From: Clostridium sp. Marseille-P3244
Lineage (GTDB): Bacteria; Bacillota; Clostridia; Lachnospirales; Lachnospiraceae
Length of the DNA stretch: 64,000 bases
Reading direction: 5' to 3'
Assembly: GCF_900120155.1 (NCBI RefSeq)
Contig: NZ_LT635549.1
Location: 2,512,688 to 2,576,687 of the forward strand
The translations under genes were made by a program, and so were the position numbers. This document shows positions 1 to 9,064 of this stretch, piece by piece. Under the pieces are notes generated by a model, which was not told the origin of the DNA, ran no database searches, and worked only from the letters and a program-made list of their open reading frames with translations. Position 1 is the first letter of the stretch. Each line of letters opens with the position of its first letter.

Positions 1-588
1 CTCTATCCCGGACTCTTCCAGTTTCAGACGGACATCGCTGAATGCCTCCGGCGCGGTCAGGATCTCATAGCTTTCTTCATCCTCCACAAAATCTTCCGCT
101 CCCGCGTCCAGCGCCAGCATCATCAGTTCATCCGCGTCCATGGAGCAGTCTTCCTTTGCCACGAAAATCTGGCCTTTTTCATCAAACATAAAGGAAACAC
201 ATCCCGGCGTGCCTACATTTCCGCTTCCTTTTGTAAAGGCGTTCCTTACATTGGATGCGGTCCTGTTCTTGTTATCTGTCAGCGTCTTTACGATGATCGC
301 CGTTCCGTTTGGACCATACCCTTCATATGTAATGTGCTCATAATTATCTCCGGATCCTTCCCCTGCCGCCTTCTTGATATTCCTTTCGATGGTATCATTG
401 GGCATATTGTTTGACTTGGCCTTCGCGATGACATCCCTCAGCCTGCTGTTGTTGGCCGGATCGGGACCACCGCCTTCTTTCACGGCAACCGCCAGCTCAC
501 GGCCGATCTTTGTAAATATCTTTCCCTTTGCCGCGTCGTTCTTCTCTTTTTTATGTTTGATATTCGCGAATTTTGAATGTCCTGACAT
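1..588 (-). CDS. yebC: YebC/PmpR-type regulator, 3' end cut by window edge
   Basis: The first 196 residues are present and the C-terminus lies outside the window; the family is normally about 240 residues. The protein opens [14 protein letters not shown] and continues with [21 protein letters not shown] and [12 protein letters not shown], hallmarks of the YebC/TACO1 family. Members are cytosolic; some act as transcription regulators and others help translation of proline-rich stretches, and the sequence alone does not say which applies here. It is the last visible gene of the rex-nnr-alr-mazF run, with a gap of about 100 bases from mazF, so it may have its own transcript. Identification is secure. 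Confidence 0.95.
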   Translation of the reverse strand, partial: MSGHSKFANIKHKKEKNDAAKGKIFTKIGRELAVAVKEGGGPDPANNSRLRDVIAKAKSNNMPNDTIERNIKKAAGEGSGDNYEHITYEGYGPNGTAIIVKTLTDNKNRTASNVRNAFTKGSGNVGTPGCVSFMFDEKGQIFVAKEDCSMDADELMMLALDAGAEDFVEDEESYEILTAPEAFSDVRLKLEESGIE

Positions 589-690
589 ATTCTGGATTCT
601 CCTCTTCTCTTTCTCGTACACACGGCGCCCGGCCGCATATTTCGTTTTACAATTCTATCACTCTTTTGTCCTTCTGTAAAGAAGTCTGTG

Positions 691-1038
691 CTATGTAGGC
701 AGTTCCAGACTGATCCTGATGGCCCGGTCCACCTTCCGCATCATTCCACTGTCAACGTGACACACATATTCTTTCAGTCTCTGTTTGTCAATGGTTCTGA
801 TCTGCTCCAGCAGAATAACAGAATTCTTTACGATCTTATAATCTTTTGTGCTGATCTCAATGTGGGTGGGGAGCTTTGCCTTGTTCATCTTTGACGTGAC
901 GGCGGCGCAGATCACCGTGGGGCTGTGTCTGTTTCCCACATTATTCTGTATGATGAGGACCGGCCGTATCCCGCCCTGTTCCGAACCCACCACAGGGCTT
1001 AAGTCCGCATAAAATATATCTCCTCGTCTGATCACCAA
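691..1038 (-). CDS. mazF: MazF/EndoA-type mRNA interferase
   Basis: This 115-residue protein of the PemK/MazF family has the typical opening [20 protein letters not shown] and the core [21 protein letters not shown]. Family members cut mRNA at short specific sequences. I prefer a TTG start at 1038: GGAG lies ten bases upstream and the resulting MVIRRGD matches the usual family start. A GTG at 1047 is possible but overlaps that ribosome site. It sits directly after alr, as endoA does in Bacillus, but no antitoxin gene fits in the 93 bases between them. A chromosomal housekeeping role alongside cell-wall and stress genes is likely, but that is inference. Confidence 0.9.
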   Translation of the reverse strand: MVIRRGDIFYADLSPVVGSEQGGIRPVLIIQNNVGNRHSPTVICAAVTSKMNKAKLPTHIEISTKDYKIVKNSVILLEQIRTIDKQRLKEYVCHVDSGMMRKVDRAIRISLELPT

Positions 1039-1131
1039 TTTTTTCACACTCCGATTTCTATACTTGCAGCCCGGCGTTTTTCTTCGCCGTATACTTCAGT
1101 ATTCCCCGTTTCATCGGATGTATTCAGTTAT

Positions 1132-2283
1132 TTATCCCTCCGTCACTTTTCCGTCTTTTCTGTAGATCCGGGGGATCCGCTTTCCAAGACAACATACGAA
1201 TTCATAATTGAACCTGCCGCTTAAGGCGGACAGTTCTTCCACGGTAATGCAGTCATCTCCGTCTCTTCCTACCAGCACTGCCCGGTCCATAAATTTGGTC
1301 CCGGGAATGTCTGTGACATCCACCATAAACTGATCCATACAGACACGTCCCAGGATTTTCGCCCGTTTCCCGCGGATAAGTACTTCACCTTTATTGGACA
1401 GGGATCTGGGGTACCCGTCGCCGTATCCCACCGGGATCGTGGCCACTGTCATCCTTTTATCAGCAATAAAGGTCCCTCCGTAACTGATGGAAGTACCCGG
1501 CTCCACCTCCTTGACAAATGTCACGTGGCTGATCAGGGACAGGGCCGGCCTTAGTGGGACAGCCTCCCTGTCCACCTCGTCGGAAGGATACATTCCGTAG
1601 GTGGAGATGCCTGCCCGGGCCAGATCATGCTTCATATCCGGGAAATCAATGATCCCCGCACTGTTGTCGCAGTCATAGAACTCAATGGAGAGCCCCTGCT
1701 GCTCCATCTGTTCCTTCATCCAGAGAAATTTCCTGTGCTGTTCCAGTGTATAGGATTTGTCTTTCTCATCCGCCTTCGCGAAATGGGTAAACATCCCTTC
1801 CAGCCGCACACCCGGCAGCACGCTGATGCGCCGGATGGCGTCCACGCTCTCCTGGTTTACCGGGAACCCCAGCCGTCCCATTCCGGTATCGATCTTGATA
1901 TGGAAACAGACCGTTTGACCCAGACGCACTGCTTCCGCAGACATGGCCTCTGCCATCTCTTCTGTATAAACAGTAGGTCGTATGTGGCTTTGGATCATCT
2001 CTTCATACTGATCCGGGAACACGCACCCAAGGACAAGGATCGGCTTTTGGATCCCGTTCTCTCTCAGAGCCGTCCCTTCTTCCAGACATGCCACCGCATA
2101 TCCCCACACATAGGGTACATCCTCCAGCATTCGGGCGACAGGTACCGCTCCGTGGCCATAGCCGTCCGTCTTGACTACTGCCATCAGACGGGCGCCCGGC
2201 CCGATCCTTTTCTTCATCTGTTCTATATTATATGAGACAGCGTCAAGATCGATCTCGGCACATACTCTGTTATGCTGTTTCAT
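1132..2283 (-). CDS. alr: Alanine racemase
   Basis: This 383-residue PLP enzyme interconverts L- and D-alanine for peptidoglycan. The PLP-binding lysine lies in AVVKTDGYGHG near residue 38. The second catalytic base is the tyrosine in SISYGGTF near residue 267, and VCMDQFMVDVT lies near the C-terminus. The length is normal. Its ATG overlaps the TGA of the upstream nnrD gene by four bases, so the two are translationally coupled. This nnr-alr-mazF order is common in Firmicutes. Confidence 0.96.
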   Translation of the reverse strand: MKQHNRVCAEIDLDAVSYNIEQMKKRIGPGARLMAVVKTDGYGHGAVPVARMLEDVPYVWGYAVACLEEGTALRENGIQKPILVLGCVFPDQYEEMIQSHIRPTVYTEEMAEAMSAEAVRLGQTVCFHIKIDTGMGRLGFPVNQESVDAIRRISVLPGVRLEGMFTHFAKADEKDKSYTLEQHRKFLWMKEQMEQQGLSIEFYDCDNSAGIIDFPDMKHDLARAGISTYGMYPSDEVDREAVPLRPALSLISHVTFVKEVEPGTSISYGGTFIADKRMTVATIPVGYGDGYPRSLSNKGEVLIRGKRAKILGRVCMDQFMVDVTDIPGTKFMDRAVLVGRDGDDCITVEELSALSGRFNYEFVCCLGKRIPRIYRKDGKVTEG

Positions 2284-3794
2284 TTTCTTATGTTCTCCTC
2301 TGCTTCTTTCATTGCTTTCTCGATCCCGCGGATCAGATCGCCGGCAAGGACGCTGTAGCTTCCTTTTTCTGTCCGGGCCTCATCCCCGCCGCAGGCATGA
2401 AGGAACACGCCCAGGGAGGCACACTCCCACCCGGACATGCCCTGGGCGGCCAGGCCGGTGATCACCCCGGACAGCACATCGCCGGATCCGGCCTTCGCCA
2501 TGGCGTTATTCCCCGCCAGGTTCACAAATGTATGGCGTCCCTGCTCTGCCACCATCGTCCGGCTGTCTTTCAGAACACAGACCACCGGATATTCCCGGAC
2601 AAACTCCCGGAGCAGATCTCTCCGGTTCTTTGCGATCTCTTCCACACGCTTTCCCGTCAGCCTGGACATCTCCTTCATATGAGGGGTCAGGATAACAGGA
2701 GAATGGATTCCCCCAAGCAGCTCCATATGGCCGCTCAGCAGATTCAGACCGTCCGCGTCAATGATACACGGAATTTTTTTCTCTCCCGCCATCTGTATCG
2801 TATCGGCCAGAAGATGTCCGGCTGTATCACTTTTTCCGAGTCCGCAGCCGATGCACACCACATCTGCCCATTCCAGAAGCGGCTCCAGCTGATCTCTGTC
2901 GTACTCCTTATAGCAGGATATAATGGCTTCCGGAAGAAGCTGCTGCAGGATCGTCCGGTTCTCTTCTGCCGTAAAGATCTGCACAAGCCCGGCCCCCACG
3001 GCATAGGCCGCTCTGGCCGACAGATAGGACGCTCCTGCTATCCCGGCGCTGCCGGTAATCATGAGGACTTTCCCGTAAGTTCCTTTATGAGAGTCCGCCT
3101 TTCTCCGCGGCAGAAGATCCCCCAGGCAGTCTCTGTCAAAAGTCACACATACGTCCGTATCATTCGCGAAATAATCCGGGTTAATTCCGATCGGAACAGG
3201 AATGGTCTTCCCGGAAAAGGACTTGCCCGGGAACAGCTCGCATCCCACTTTCACACAGGCCATGGCCACCGTCAGATCTGCCCGGAAGGCAATCCCCAAT
3301 ACGTTTCCGGTCTGCGCGCACACGCCGGACGGAATGTCCACAGCCGCCTTCGCGCATTTCTGTTCATTCATCCAGCGGATGATACCGCAGTACCTGCCGG
3401 TGATCTCCCGGCTTAAGCCTACGCCGAACACCGCGTCTATTATAACAGTATATTCTTCGTCCGGGATATCAGTGAACACCGGAATCCCCATGCGCTCTGT
3501 AATCTTCTTCTGAAGCGCGCATTCTTCGCTCAGAGACGTCTCCTTCCCGGCAAAAAGGACTTCCGCGCACAGTCCCTCCTCAGTCAGAAGTCTTGCCACG
3601 GCAAATCCGTCTCCTCCATTATTCCCGCTGCCGCACACAACCAGGGCTTTTGTCAGATCCATCCCGCTGCTGCGCATAACTTTTACCGTCTCCAGAGCCG
3701 CCCTCTCCATAAGTACCAGGGATGGGATCCCCTGATGTCCGATCGTATAGGCATCCGCGCCTTTCATCTGGATACCGTCCGGAAGATATCTCAT
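2280..3794 (-). CDS. nnrD: Bifunctional NAD(P)HX epimerase / ADP-dependent NAD(P)HX dehydratase
   Basis: This 504-residue fusion repairs hydrated NADH and NADPH. The N-terminal YjeF domain (about 1-210) is the epimerase and carries CGSGNNGGDGFAVARLL. The C-terminal ribokinase-like domain (about 225-500) is the dehydratase and carries NAMAKAGSGDVLSGVITGL. I start it at the ATG at 3794 (MRYLPDGIQMKGAD), which matches the usual family start. A GTG three codons upstream is possible; neither has a strong ribosome site. It lies downstream of rex, so an NADH-sensing repressor and an NADH-repair enzyme are neighbours. Confidence 0.93.
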   Translation of the reverse strand: MRYLPDGIQMKGADAYTIGHQGIPSLVLMERAALETVKVMRSSGMDLTKALVVCGSGNNGGDGFAVARLLTEEGLCAEVLFAGKETSLSEECALQKKITERMGIPVFTDIPDEEYTVIIDAVFGVGLSREITGRYCGIIRWMNEQKCAKAAVDIPSGVCAQTGNVLGIAFRADLTVAMACVKVGCELFPGKSFSGKTIPVPIGINPDYFANDTDVCVTFDRDCLGDLLPRRKADSHKGTYGKVLMITGSAGIAGASYLSARAAYAVGAGLVQIFTAEENRTILQQLLPEAIISCYKEYDRDQLEPLLEWADVVCIGCGLGKSDTAGHLLADTIQMAGEKKIPCIIDADGLNLLSGHMELLGGIHSPVILTPHMKEMSRLTGKRVEEIAKNRRDLLREFVREYPVVCVLKDSRTMVAEQGRHTFVNLAGNNAMAKAGSGDVLSGVITGLAAQGMSGWECASLGVFLHACGGDEARTEKGSYSVLAGDLIRGIEKAMKEAEENIRK

Positions 3795-3823
3795 CTGCTC
3801 CACCGACCTTTCTCTATAAGATA

Positions 3824-3843
3824 CCCCGCAGCAAGCTGCGGGG
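3824..3843. terminator. GC-rich hairpin between rex and nnrD
   Basis: Perfect 9-base arms CCCCGCAGC / GCTGCGGGG with a two-base loop lie in the short gap between the rex stop and the nnrD start. The T-run is on the plus side (3850-3854). On the minus strand it has no good T-tract, so it is more likely a partial terminator or mRNA-processing hairpin that lowers nnrD relative to rex. Confidence 0.5.
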
Positions 3844-3860
3844 TTGCCCTTTTTCTATTT

Positions 3861-4511
3861 CTATTTTCTCTGCCTTTTCTCCTGCCGGCTGATATTGTAA
3901 GACAGCTCCATTAGGCTGTCTGAGAGATGAACGCTCTCGATCACTACATCCTGGGGAAGGTTCAGATCTGTATGTGCGAAATTCCAGATCCCCTTGATCC
4001 CGTTGGCGATCAGAATGTCACTTACCTCTACCGCCTTTGATTTCGGAATTGTGAGAGCCGCGATCTCAATATCATTATTCTGAAGAAAATCTACCAGCTC
4101 ATCCATCATCCGCACCTGGATCCCCCGGATCGTCACGCCCTCCAGCCTGGGATTGACATCAAACAGGCTCTTCAGGATAAATCCGCTCCTCTCAAAAGAC
4201 GCGTAATTGGCCAGCGCCTGTCCGAGATTTCCTGCTCCGATTATAATAAAATTATGCGTCTTGTCCAGCCCGAGTATCTTTCCGATCTCCGTGTAGAGAT
4301 ACTTCACATTATATCCGTATCCCTGCTGTCCGAAGCCGCCGAAATTATTCAGATCCTGGCGTATCTGCGACGCCGTGACATGCATCTTTTTGCTCAGATC
4401 ATTGGAGGATATCCTCTCCACTCCCGCTTCCAGCAAATCTCCAAGATACCTGTAATATCTCGGCAGCCTTGAGATCACCGCCCGGGATATTTTTCTCTGT
4501 TCCAATTTCAT
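3861..4511 (-). CDS. rex: Redox-sensing transcriptional repressor Rex
   Basis: This 216-residue repressor has an N-terminal winged helix (ISRAVISRLPRYYRYL, then SNDLSKKMHVTASQIRQDL) and a C-terminal Rossmann domain with GAGNLGQALANY for NADH binding. Rex proteins lose DNA affinity when the NADH/NAD ratio rises and control fermentation genes. The start is uncertain. The ATG at 4511 lies only two bases from GGAAGG, whereas a TTG at 4505 would be better spaced. It leads the operon with nnrD/E and alr behind it. Confidence 0.95.
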   Translation of the reverse strand: MKLEQRKISRAVISRLPRYYRYLGDLLEAGVERISSNDLSKKMHVTASQIRQDLNNFGGFGQQGYGYNVKYLYTEIGKILGLDKTHNFIIIGAGNLGQALANYASFERSGFILKSLFDVNPRLEGVTIRGIQVRMMDELVDFLQNNDIEIAALTIPKSKAVEVSDILIANGIKGIWNFAHTDLNLPQDVVIESVHLSDSLMELSYNISRQEKRQRK

Positions 4512-4606
4512 CACCTTCCATTCAATATTAAATAAAAAGCGATTCCCTGCCTCTCCTGTATGCTGTCGTGGGCGGAATGCGTCTTCTGTATTTTTTCGTC
4601 TGTTTT

Positions 4607-4635
4607 ATTATATAAAATAGTTAATATTATGTCAA
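4607..4635 (-). promoter_or_regulatory. Consensus sigma-A promoter of rex
   Basis: On the minus strand a perfect TTGACA (4630-4635) and a perfect TATAAT (4607-4612) are separated by exactly 17 bases. This is the best vegetative promoter in this part of the window and drives rex and probably the following genes. Confidence 0.85.
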
Positions 4636-4735
4636 TTTTTACTTTTTGCTTTTTATTTCTGTCCGGTTCCGCTATAATATAGCGGTACAGCTTACCATAT
4701 GGCACTTGACATTTACAGTATAGAGGAGGACAGAC

Positions 4736-6691
4736 ATGGTACTTGCATGTCATAACATAAAGAAATCTTTTGGAGACCATCTGATCGTCCGGGAAGGATC
4801 CTTCCATATCGAAGACCGGGAGAAGGCCGCGCTGGTAGGCGTCAACGGGGCCGGAAAGTCTACCGTACTCAAAATGATCGTCGGAGAGGAGCCTCTGGAT
4901 AGCGGAGAAGTCATTCTCGCGAAAGGAAAGACCATCGGATATCTTGCCCAGCATCAGGATCTTCTCTCAGACGCTACGATCTATGAAGAGCTCAGATCAG
5001 CCAGGGCGGATATTCTCGAGATGGAACAAAAACTCCGCTCCATCGAGAAAGAATTAAAGTCGCTGTCAGGAGATGCCTTAAGCAGCCGTCTTGAGACATA
5101 CAACCGGCTTCAGTCGGAATTTGAAGCCAGAAACGGCTATGCCTGCGAAAGCGAGATCACCGGTGTCCTGAAAGGGCTCGGTTTTACAGAGAACGAATTT
5201 TCCAAAAAGACCAAAACCCTGTCCGGGGGACAGAAGACCCGTGTAGCGCTGGGAAAACTTCTGCTCACGGATCCCGATATCCTGCTGCTGGACGAGCCCA
5301 CCAACCATCTGGATCTGAACTCCATTGCCTGGCTGGAGACTTACCTGGGCAACTATCAGGGCGCCGTCTTCATCGTCTCCCACGACCGTTTCTTCCTGAA
5401 CCGCGTCGTCACAAAGGTGGTGGAGATCGAAAACGGAACCATCCGCATGTATATGGGGAATTACCAGGCATATTCTGAGAAAAAGCAGCAGATCCGGGAC
5501 GCCCGCCTGAAAGAGTATTTCAATCAGCAGAGGGAGATCCGGCACCAGCAGGCCGTTATTGAAAAACTCCGTTCCTTCAACCGGGAGAAATCCATCCGCC
5601 GGGCGGAAAGCCGCGAAAAAATGCTGGAAAAGATGACTCCGCTGGAAAAGCCCCAGGAGACGCAGGAGATCCACTTCACTCTGGAACCTTCCTGTGTCAG
5701 CGGTAATGATGTACTTTCTGTAGAAGGACTTTCCAAGTCCTTCGGAAGCCTGGAACTCTTCCGGGATGTGCATTTTGAGATCCGCCGTGGAGAGCATGTG
5801 GCCGTCATCGGGGACAACGGGACCGGGAAGACCACTCTCCTGAAGATCCTCAACCAAGCGGAGCATGCAGATTCCGGTTCCTTCACCCTGGGAGCGAAAG
5901 TCCGGATCGGCTATTATGACCAGGAATACCATGTCCTTCACGATGATAAGACCATCTTCGAGGAGATTTCCGATGACTATCCGGCTCTTACGAACACGCA
6001 GATCCGCAACACGCTGGCCGCCTTTCAGTTCACGGGGGATGAAGTTTTTCAGAAGATCCACACATTGAGCGGCGGTGAGAAAGGCCGCGTCTCTCTGGCC
6101 AAGCTGATGCTCTCCGAGGCAAACTTTCTCATACTGGACGAGCCCACAAACCATCTGGACATCGCTTCCAAGGAGATCCTGGAAGAGGCGCTCAACAACT
6201 ACAGCGGGACTGTGCTGTACGTCTCCCATGACCGTTACTTCATCAACCGCACCGCCACCAGGATCCTGGAACTTGTGAACCGGACATTTGTAAACTATAT
6301 CGGAAATTATGATTATTATCTGGAGAAAAAAGAAGAACTGACCCGCTCTTATGCTCCGGAAAATCCTTCCGGGCCTCTCCCGGCTGCCGGATCTTCCGGG
6401 GAAATATCTTCGGGCTCCGACTCCGCGGACAGCGCAGCGTCCGGCTCGAAGTTAAGCTGGCAGGAGCAGAAAGAACAGCAGGCAAAAGACCGCAAGCGGA
6501 AAAATGATCTCAAAAAGACAGAAGAAGAGATTGCCAGGCTGGAAGAACGCAATGCCGCCATTGACCGGGAACTGACATCTGAAGAAGTCTATTCCAATTC
6601 GGTAAAATGCCAGGAACTGGCCAATGAACGTTCCCAGAATGAAAGCCGGCTGGAAGAACTTTATGAATTGTGGGGATCGCTGGCGGAATAA
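4736..6691 (+). CDS. ABC-F family ATPase (YdiF/Uup-like)
   Basis: This 651-residue soluble protein has two ABC ATPase domains and no membrane segment. Domain 1 has Walker A GVNGAGKST, signature LSGGQKTRVALG and Walker B LLLDEPTNHLD. Domain 2 has [23 protein letters not shown] and LILDEPTNHLD. The linker (about 240-310) is rich in charged residues and the C-terminus (about 570-651) is a predicted coiled coil, as in the Uup/YdiF branch. ABC-F proteins act on ribosomes; some relieve stalling and some protect from antibiotics. There is no resistance context here, so a housekeeping role is likelier. The start follows GAGGAGG and is clear. Confidence 0.92.
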   Translation: MVLACHNIKKSFGDHLIVREGSFHIEDREKAALVGVNGAGKSTVLKMIVGEEPLDSGEVILAKGKTIGYLAQHQDLLSDATIYEELRSARADILEMEQKLRSIEKELKSLSGDALSSRLETYNRLQSEFEARNGYACESEITGVLKGLGFTENEFSKKTKTLSGGQKTRVALGKLLLTDPDILLLDEPTNHLDLNSIAWLETYLGNYQGAVFIVSHDRFFLNRVVTKVVEIENGTIRMYMGNYQAYSEKKQQIRDARLKEYFNQQREIRHQQAVIEKLRSFNREKSIRRAESREKMLEKMTPLEKPQETQEIHFTLEPSCVSGNDVLSVEGLSKSFGSLELFRDVHFEIRRGEHVAVIGDNGTGKTTLLKILNQAEHADSGSFTLGAKVRIGYYDQEYHVLHDDKTIFEEISDDYPALTNTQIRNTLAAFQFTGDEVFQKIHTLSGGEKGRVSLAKLMLSEANFLILDEPTNHLDIASKEILEEALNNYSGTVLYVSHDRYFINRTATRILELVNRTFVNYIGNYDYYLEKKEELTRSYAPENPSGPLPAAGSSGEISSGSDSADSAASGSKLSWQEQKEQQAKDRKRKNDLKKTEEEIARLEERNAAIDRELTSEEVYSNSVKCQELANERSQNESRLEELYELWGSLAE

Positions 6692-6703
6692 GGGCAGAAC
6701 AGT

Positions 6704-6733
6704 AAAAACGGGCCGGAAGCTGTCTTCCGGCCC
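6704..6733 (-). terminator. Intrinsic terminator of galE
   Basis: Ten-base perfect arms GGGCCGGAAG / CTTCCGGCCC with a four-base loop are followed on the minus strand by five Ts. It lies between two convergent genes and terminates galE; it may also block the ABC-F transcript from the other side. Confidence 0.85.
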
Positions 6734-6766
6734 GCCGTCTGCCTTTCTGGCTGTCAGTCACAGTAT

Positions 6767-7783
6767 TTAATCGTTATATCCGTTGGGATTCTGACTCTGC
6801 CATCTCCAGGAGTCCTCACACATCTCTTCCAGTCCGCGCTCTGCCTCCCAGTGGAGTTCTTTCTTCGCCTTTGACGCGTCGCAGTAGCATGTCGCGATGT
6901 CTCCCGCCCGGCGCGGTTTGATCTCATAGGGGATCTCCTTCCCGCAGGCTTTGCCAAACGCCTTCACCATATCCAGCACAGAATATCCGTTGCCTGTTCC
7001 CAGGTTGTAGACAGATACGCCGGCCTTCTCTTTCAGCTTCTCCACGGCCCGTACATGACCGACGGCAAGATCCACTACATGGATGTAATCCCGGACTCCT
7101 GTTCCGTCAGGGGTGTCATAGTCGTTTCCGAACACGCCCAGGCATTTCAGCTTCCCGATGGCAACCTGTGTGATATATGGCATCAGGTTGTTCGGAATTC
7201 CCTTCGGATCTTCTCCGATCAGACCGCTCTTGTGTGCGCCGATGGGATTAAAGTAACGCAGAAGTACCACATTCCACTCCGGATCCGCCGTGTGCAGGTC
7301 TGTCAGGATCTGCTCCAGCATCCATTTCGTCCATCCGTACGGATTCGTGCATGTTCCCTTCGGGCACTCCTCCGTGATCGGAATGAATGCCGGGTCTCCG
7401 TATACTGTGGCGGAAGAACTGAAAATGATGTTCTTTACGCCGTGATTTCTCATTACATCGCAGAGAGTGATGGTGCCTCCGATATTGTTCTCATAGTATT
7501 CCAGAGGCTTCTGAACGGACTCGCCGACTGCCTTGAGTCCCGCGAAATGGATGACCGCCTCCACGTCCTCTTTGTCAAATACTTCATTCAGCGCTTCTCT
7601 GTCCCGGATATCCACTTTGTAGAATCTGAGATCTTTTCCGGTGATCTGTTTTACCCGGTCAAGGGCCTTCTCTGACGCGTTGTACAGATTGTCTACTACC
7701 GCCACGTCATATCCTGCGTTTAAAAGTTCCACACATGTGTGGCTGCCGATAAATCCTGCTCCTCCGGTTACTAAGATTGCCAT
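6767..7783 (-). CDS. galE: UDP-glucose 4-epimerase
   Basis: This 338-residue short-chain dehydrogenase-type enzyme has the NAD motif [15 protein letters not shown] at the start, SSSATVYG and the catalytic YGWTK (Y-x-x-x-K). It interconverts UDP-glucose and UDP-galactose for galactose use and envelope sugars. An AGGAGGA ribosome site precedes the ATG. The next gene upstream on the same strand is a sugar nucleotidyltransferase, which suggests a shared role in nucleotide-sugar supply. Confidence 0.96.
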   Translation of the reverse strand: MAILVTGGAGFIGSHTCVELLNAGYDVAVVDNLYNASEKALDRVKQITGKDLRFYKVDIRDREALNEVFDKEDVEAVIHFAGLKAVGESVQKPLEYYENNIGGTITLCDVMRNHGVKNIIFSSSATVYGDPAFIPITEECPKGTCTNPYGWTKWMLEQILTDLHTADPEWNVVLLRYFNPIGAHKSGLIGEDPKGIPNNLMPYITQVAIGKLKCLGVFGNDYDTPDGTGVRDYIHVVDLAVGHVRAVEKLKEKAGVSVYNLGTGNGYSVLDMVKAFGKACGKEIPYEIKPRRAGDIATCYCDASKAKKELHWEAERGLEEMCEDSWRWQSQNPNGYND

Positions 7784-7930
7784 AATGATTCCTCCTTACA
7801 CTGAGTGTGCCCTGGGCACGTGCCGCTCTTTGTCTTCGTTAACAGTATAGCATGAGTCCTCCGGAAAATCTTTATAATTTTAGCTCATATATTGGTAAAA
7901 ATGTTGCACACTTTCAATCAATCCCACAAC

Positions 7931-8851
7931 TTAATCCCACAGCCTTTGGGGATACATTCCCTGATCCTTCAGTGACTGGACCGCCGCGACCACTACCGGT
8001 TTGTCCTCTTTATAGGTAACACCGTACCATTTGTCCTCTGATTCCAGCACCTTTACCGCCGCCCGGCCTTCCTTAAGAAGCCCGCTCACCACTGCCGGCA
8101 GGAAATATTCACACTTGAGAGGATTCTCCTTAAGCCCTCTCTCCAGAAATGCCGGGAATCCGGATTGAATCTCATCCAGGATACTTCGGGTAAATCCCCA
8201 CATATTCATGGATACAAGAGTATCCCCGCTGATCGGTGTCCAGCTTTCTCCATCATCCTCAGAGTACGCGATGCCGCCGTCACGCTTCTCGATCCGGGTG
8301 CGCTCCGTTACACTGACAAGCTCCTTCTTTTCGTTGAGTCCGCAGATCCCTCTGGCCACATGCCCGTTGTCGGTGACGGTATTCTTCAGACGGTACGCTA
8401 CCATTGTATACCGGTACTTATCGTCATCCTCATGGGTCGTAAGATAATCATAGATCGTCTGGAACGCATGGCGCCCATAATAATCATCGGCGTTGATGAC
8501 CGCGAAAGGCCCGTCGATCTCATCGATGGCGCTTAGGACCGCATGGGCGGTCCCCCATGGTTTTACGCGTCCCTCCGGCACCTGGAATCCCTCCGGGATG
8601 TTGGAAAGTTCCTGATAAACATATGCCACCTGCATCACTTTCCCGATCCGGTTTCCGACCGCCTCTTTAAAGTCCGCCTCATTCTCTTTTTTGATAATAA
8701 AAACAACTTTCTCAAATCCGGCGCGCTTCGCGTCATAGATTGAGAAATCCATAATGATATGCCCTTCCTGGTCCACCGGGTCGATCTGCTTAAGGCCGCC
8801 GTATCTGCTCCCCATTCCTGCCGCCATAATAACTAATACCGGTTTTTTCAT
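7931..8851 (-). CDS. NDP-sugar pyrophosphorylase-like nucleotidyltransferase
   Basis: This 306-residue protein opens with LVIMAAGMGSRYGGLKQI, the signature G-x-G-x-R-x-GG-K loop of sugar-phosphate nucleotidyltransferases, and has the metal-binding region FAVINADDYYG. The family joins a sugar phosphate to an NTP; the substrate cannot be read from sequence. I start it at the ATG at 8851, which has AGGAGGG nine bases upstream. A longer reading from a TTG at 8872 would place that ribosome site inside the gene. The clean spacing from galE leaves room for its own promoter. Confidence 0.88.
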   Translation of the reverse strand: MKKPVLVIMAAGMGSRYGGLKQIDPVDQEGHIIMDFSIYDAKRAGFEKVVFIIKKENEADFKEAVGNRIGKVMQVAYVYQELSNIPEGFQVPEGRVKPWGTAHAVLSAIDEIDGPFAVINADDYYGRHAFQTIYDYLTTHEDDDKYRYTMVAYRLKNTVTDNGHVARGICGLNEKKELVSVTERTRIEKRDGGIAYSEDDGESWTPISGDTLVSMNMWGFTRSILDEIQSGFPAFLERGLKENPLKCEYFLPAVVSGLLKEGRAAVKVLESEDKWYGVTYKEDKPVVVAAVQSLKDQGMYPQRLWD

Positions 8852-8995
8852 AATCGATCTCCCTCCTGTCAATTTATCTCTATTTCATACCGGTTCTATT
8901 TTATGATAAACAGCTGTTGTTTTCAAGCCACTTTGATAAATGCGTGCACCGTTTCCAAATAGAACTGAAAAGATCATAAAAACCACAATTTTTTC

Positions 8996-9041
8996 TTGAC
9001 TGTAAACCTGGTTGACACCTTATACTTGCCCCGGATACAAT
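8996..9041 (+). promoter_or_regulatory. MerR-type long-spacer promoter with dyad
   Basis: TTGACT (8996-9001) and TATACT (9021-9026) are 19 bases apart, the elongated spacing typical of MerR-activated promoters. The spacer holds an imperfect dyad GTAAACC-T-GGTTGAC (6 of 7 pairs). A second possible promoter overlaps it: TTGACA (9012-9017) and TACAAT (9036-9041), 18 bases apart. The downstream gene encodes a MerR-type protein, so self-regulation is a reasonable inference. Confidence 0.6.
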
Positions 9042-9064
9042 AGAACAGCAAGGGGGATCTTACC

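Noticed and set aside
2232..3416. 394-codon frame opposite the nnrD/alr genes
   Set aside because: The composition is rich in H, P and R as expected for the complement of a coding region, and both opposite genes are certain.
5078..6229. 383-codon frame opposite the ABC-F gene
   Set aside because: It is an antisense shadow of a well-defined ATPase gene, with no domain and no ribosome site.
7807..7819. GTGCCC-T-GGGCAC palindrome upstream of galE
   Set aside because: The arms are only six bases, there is no clear promoter next to it, and no second copy was found; too weak to report as an operator.
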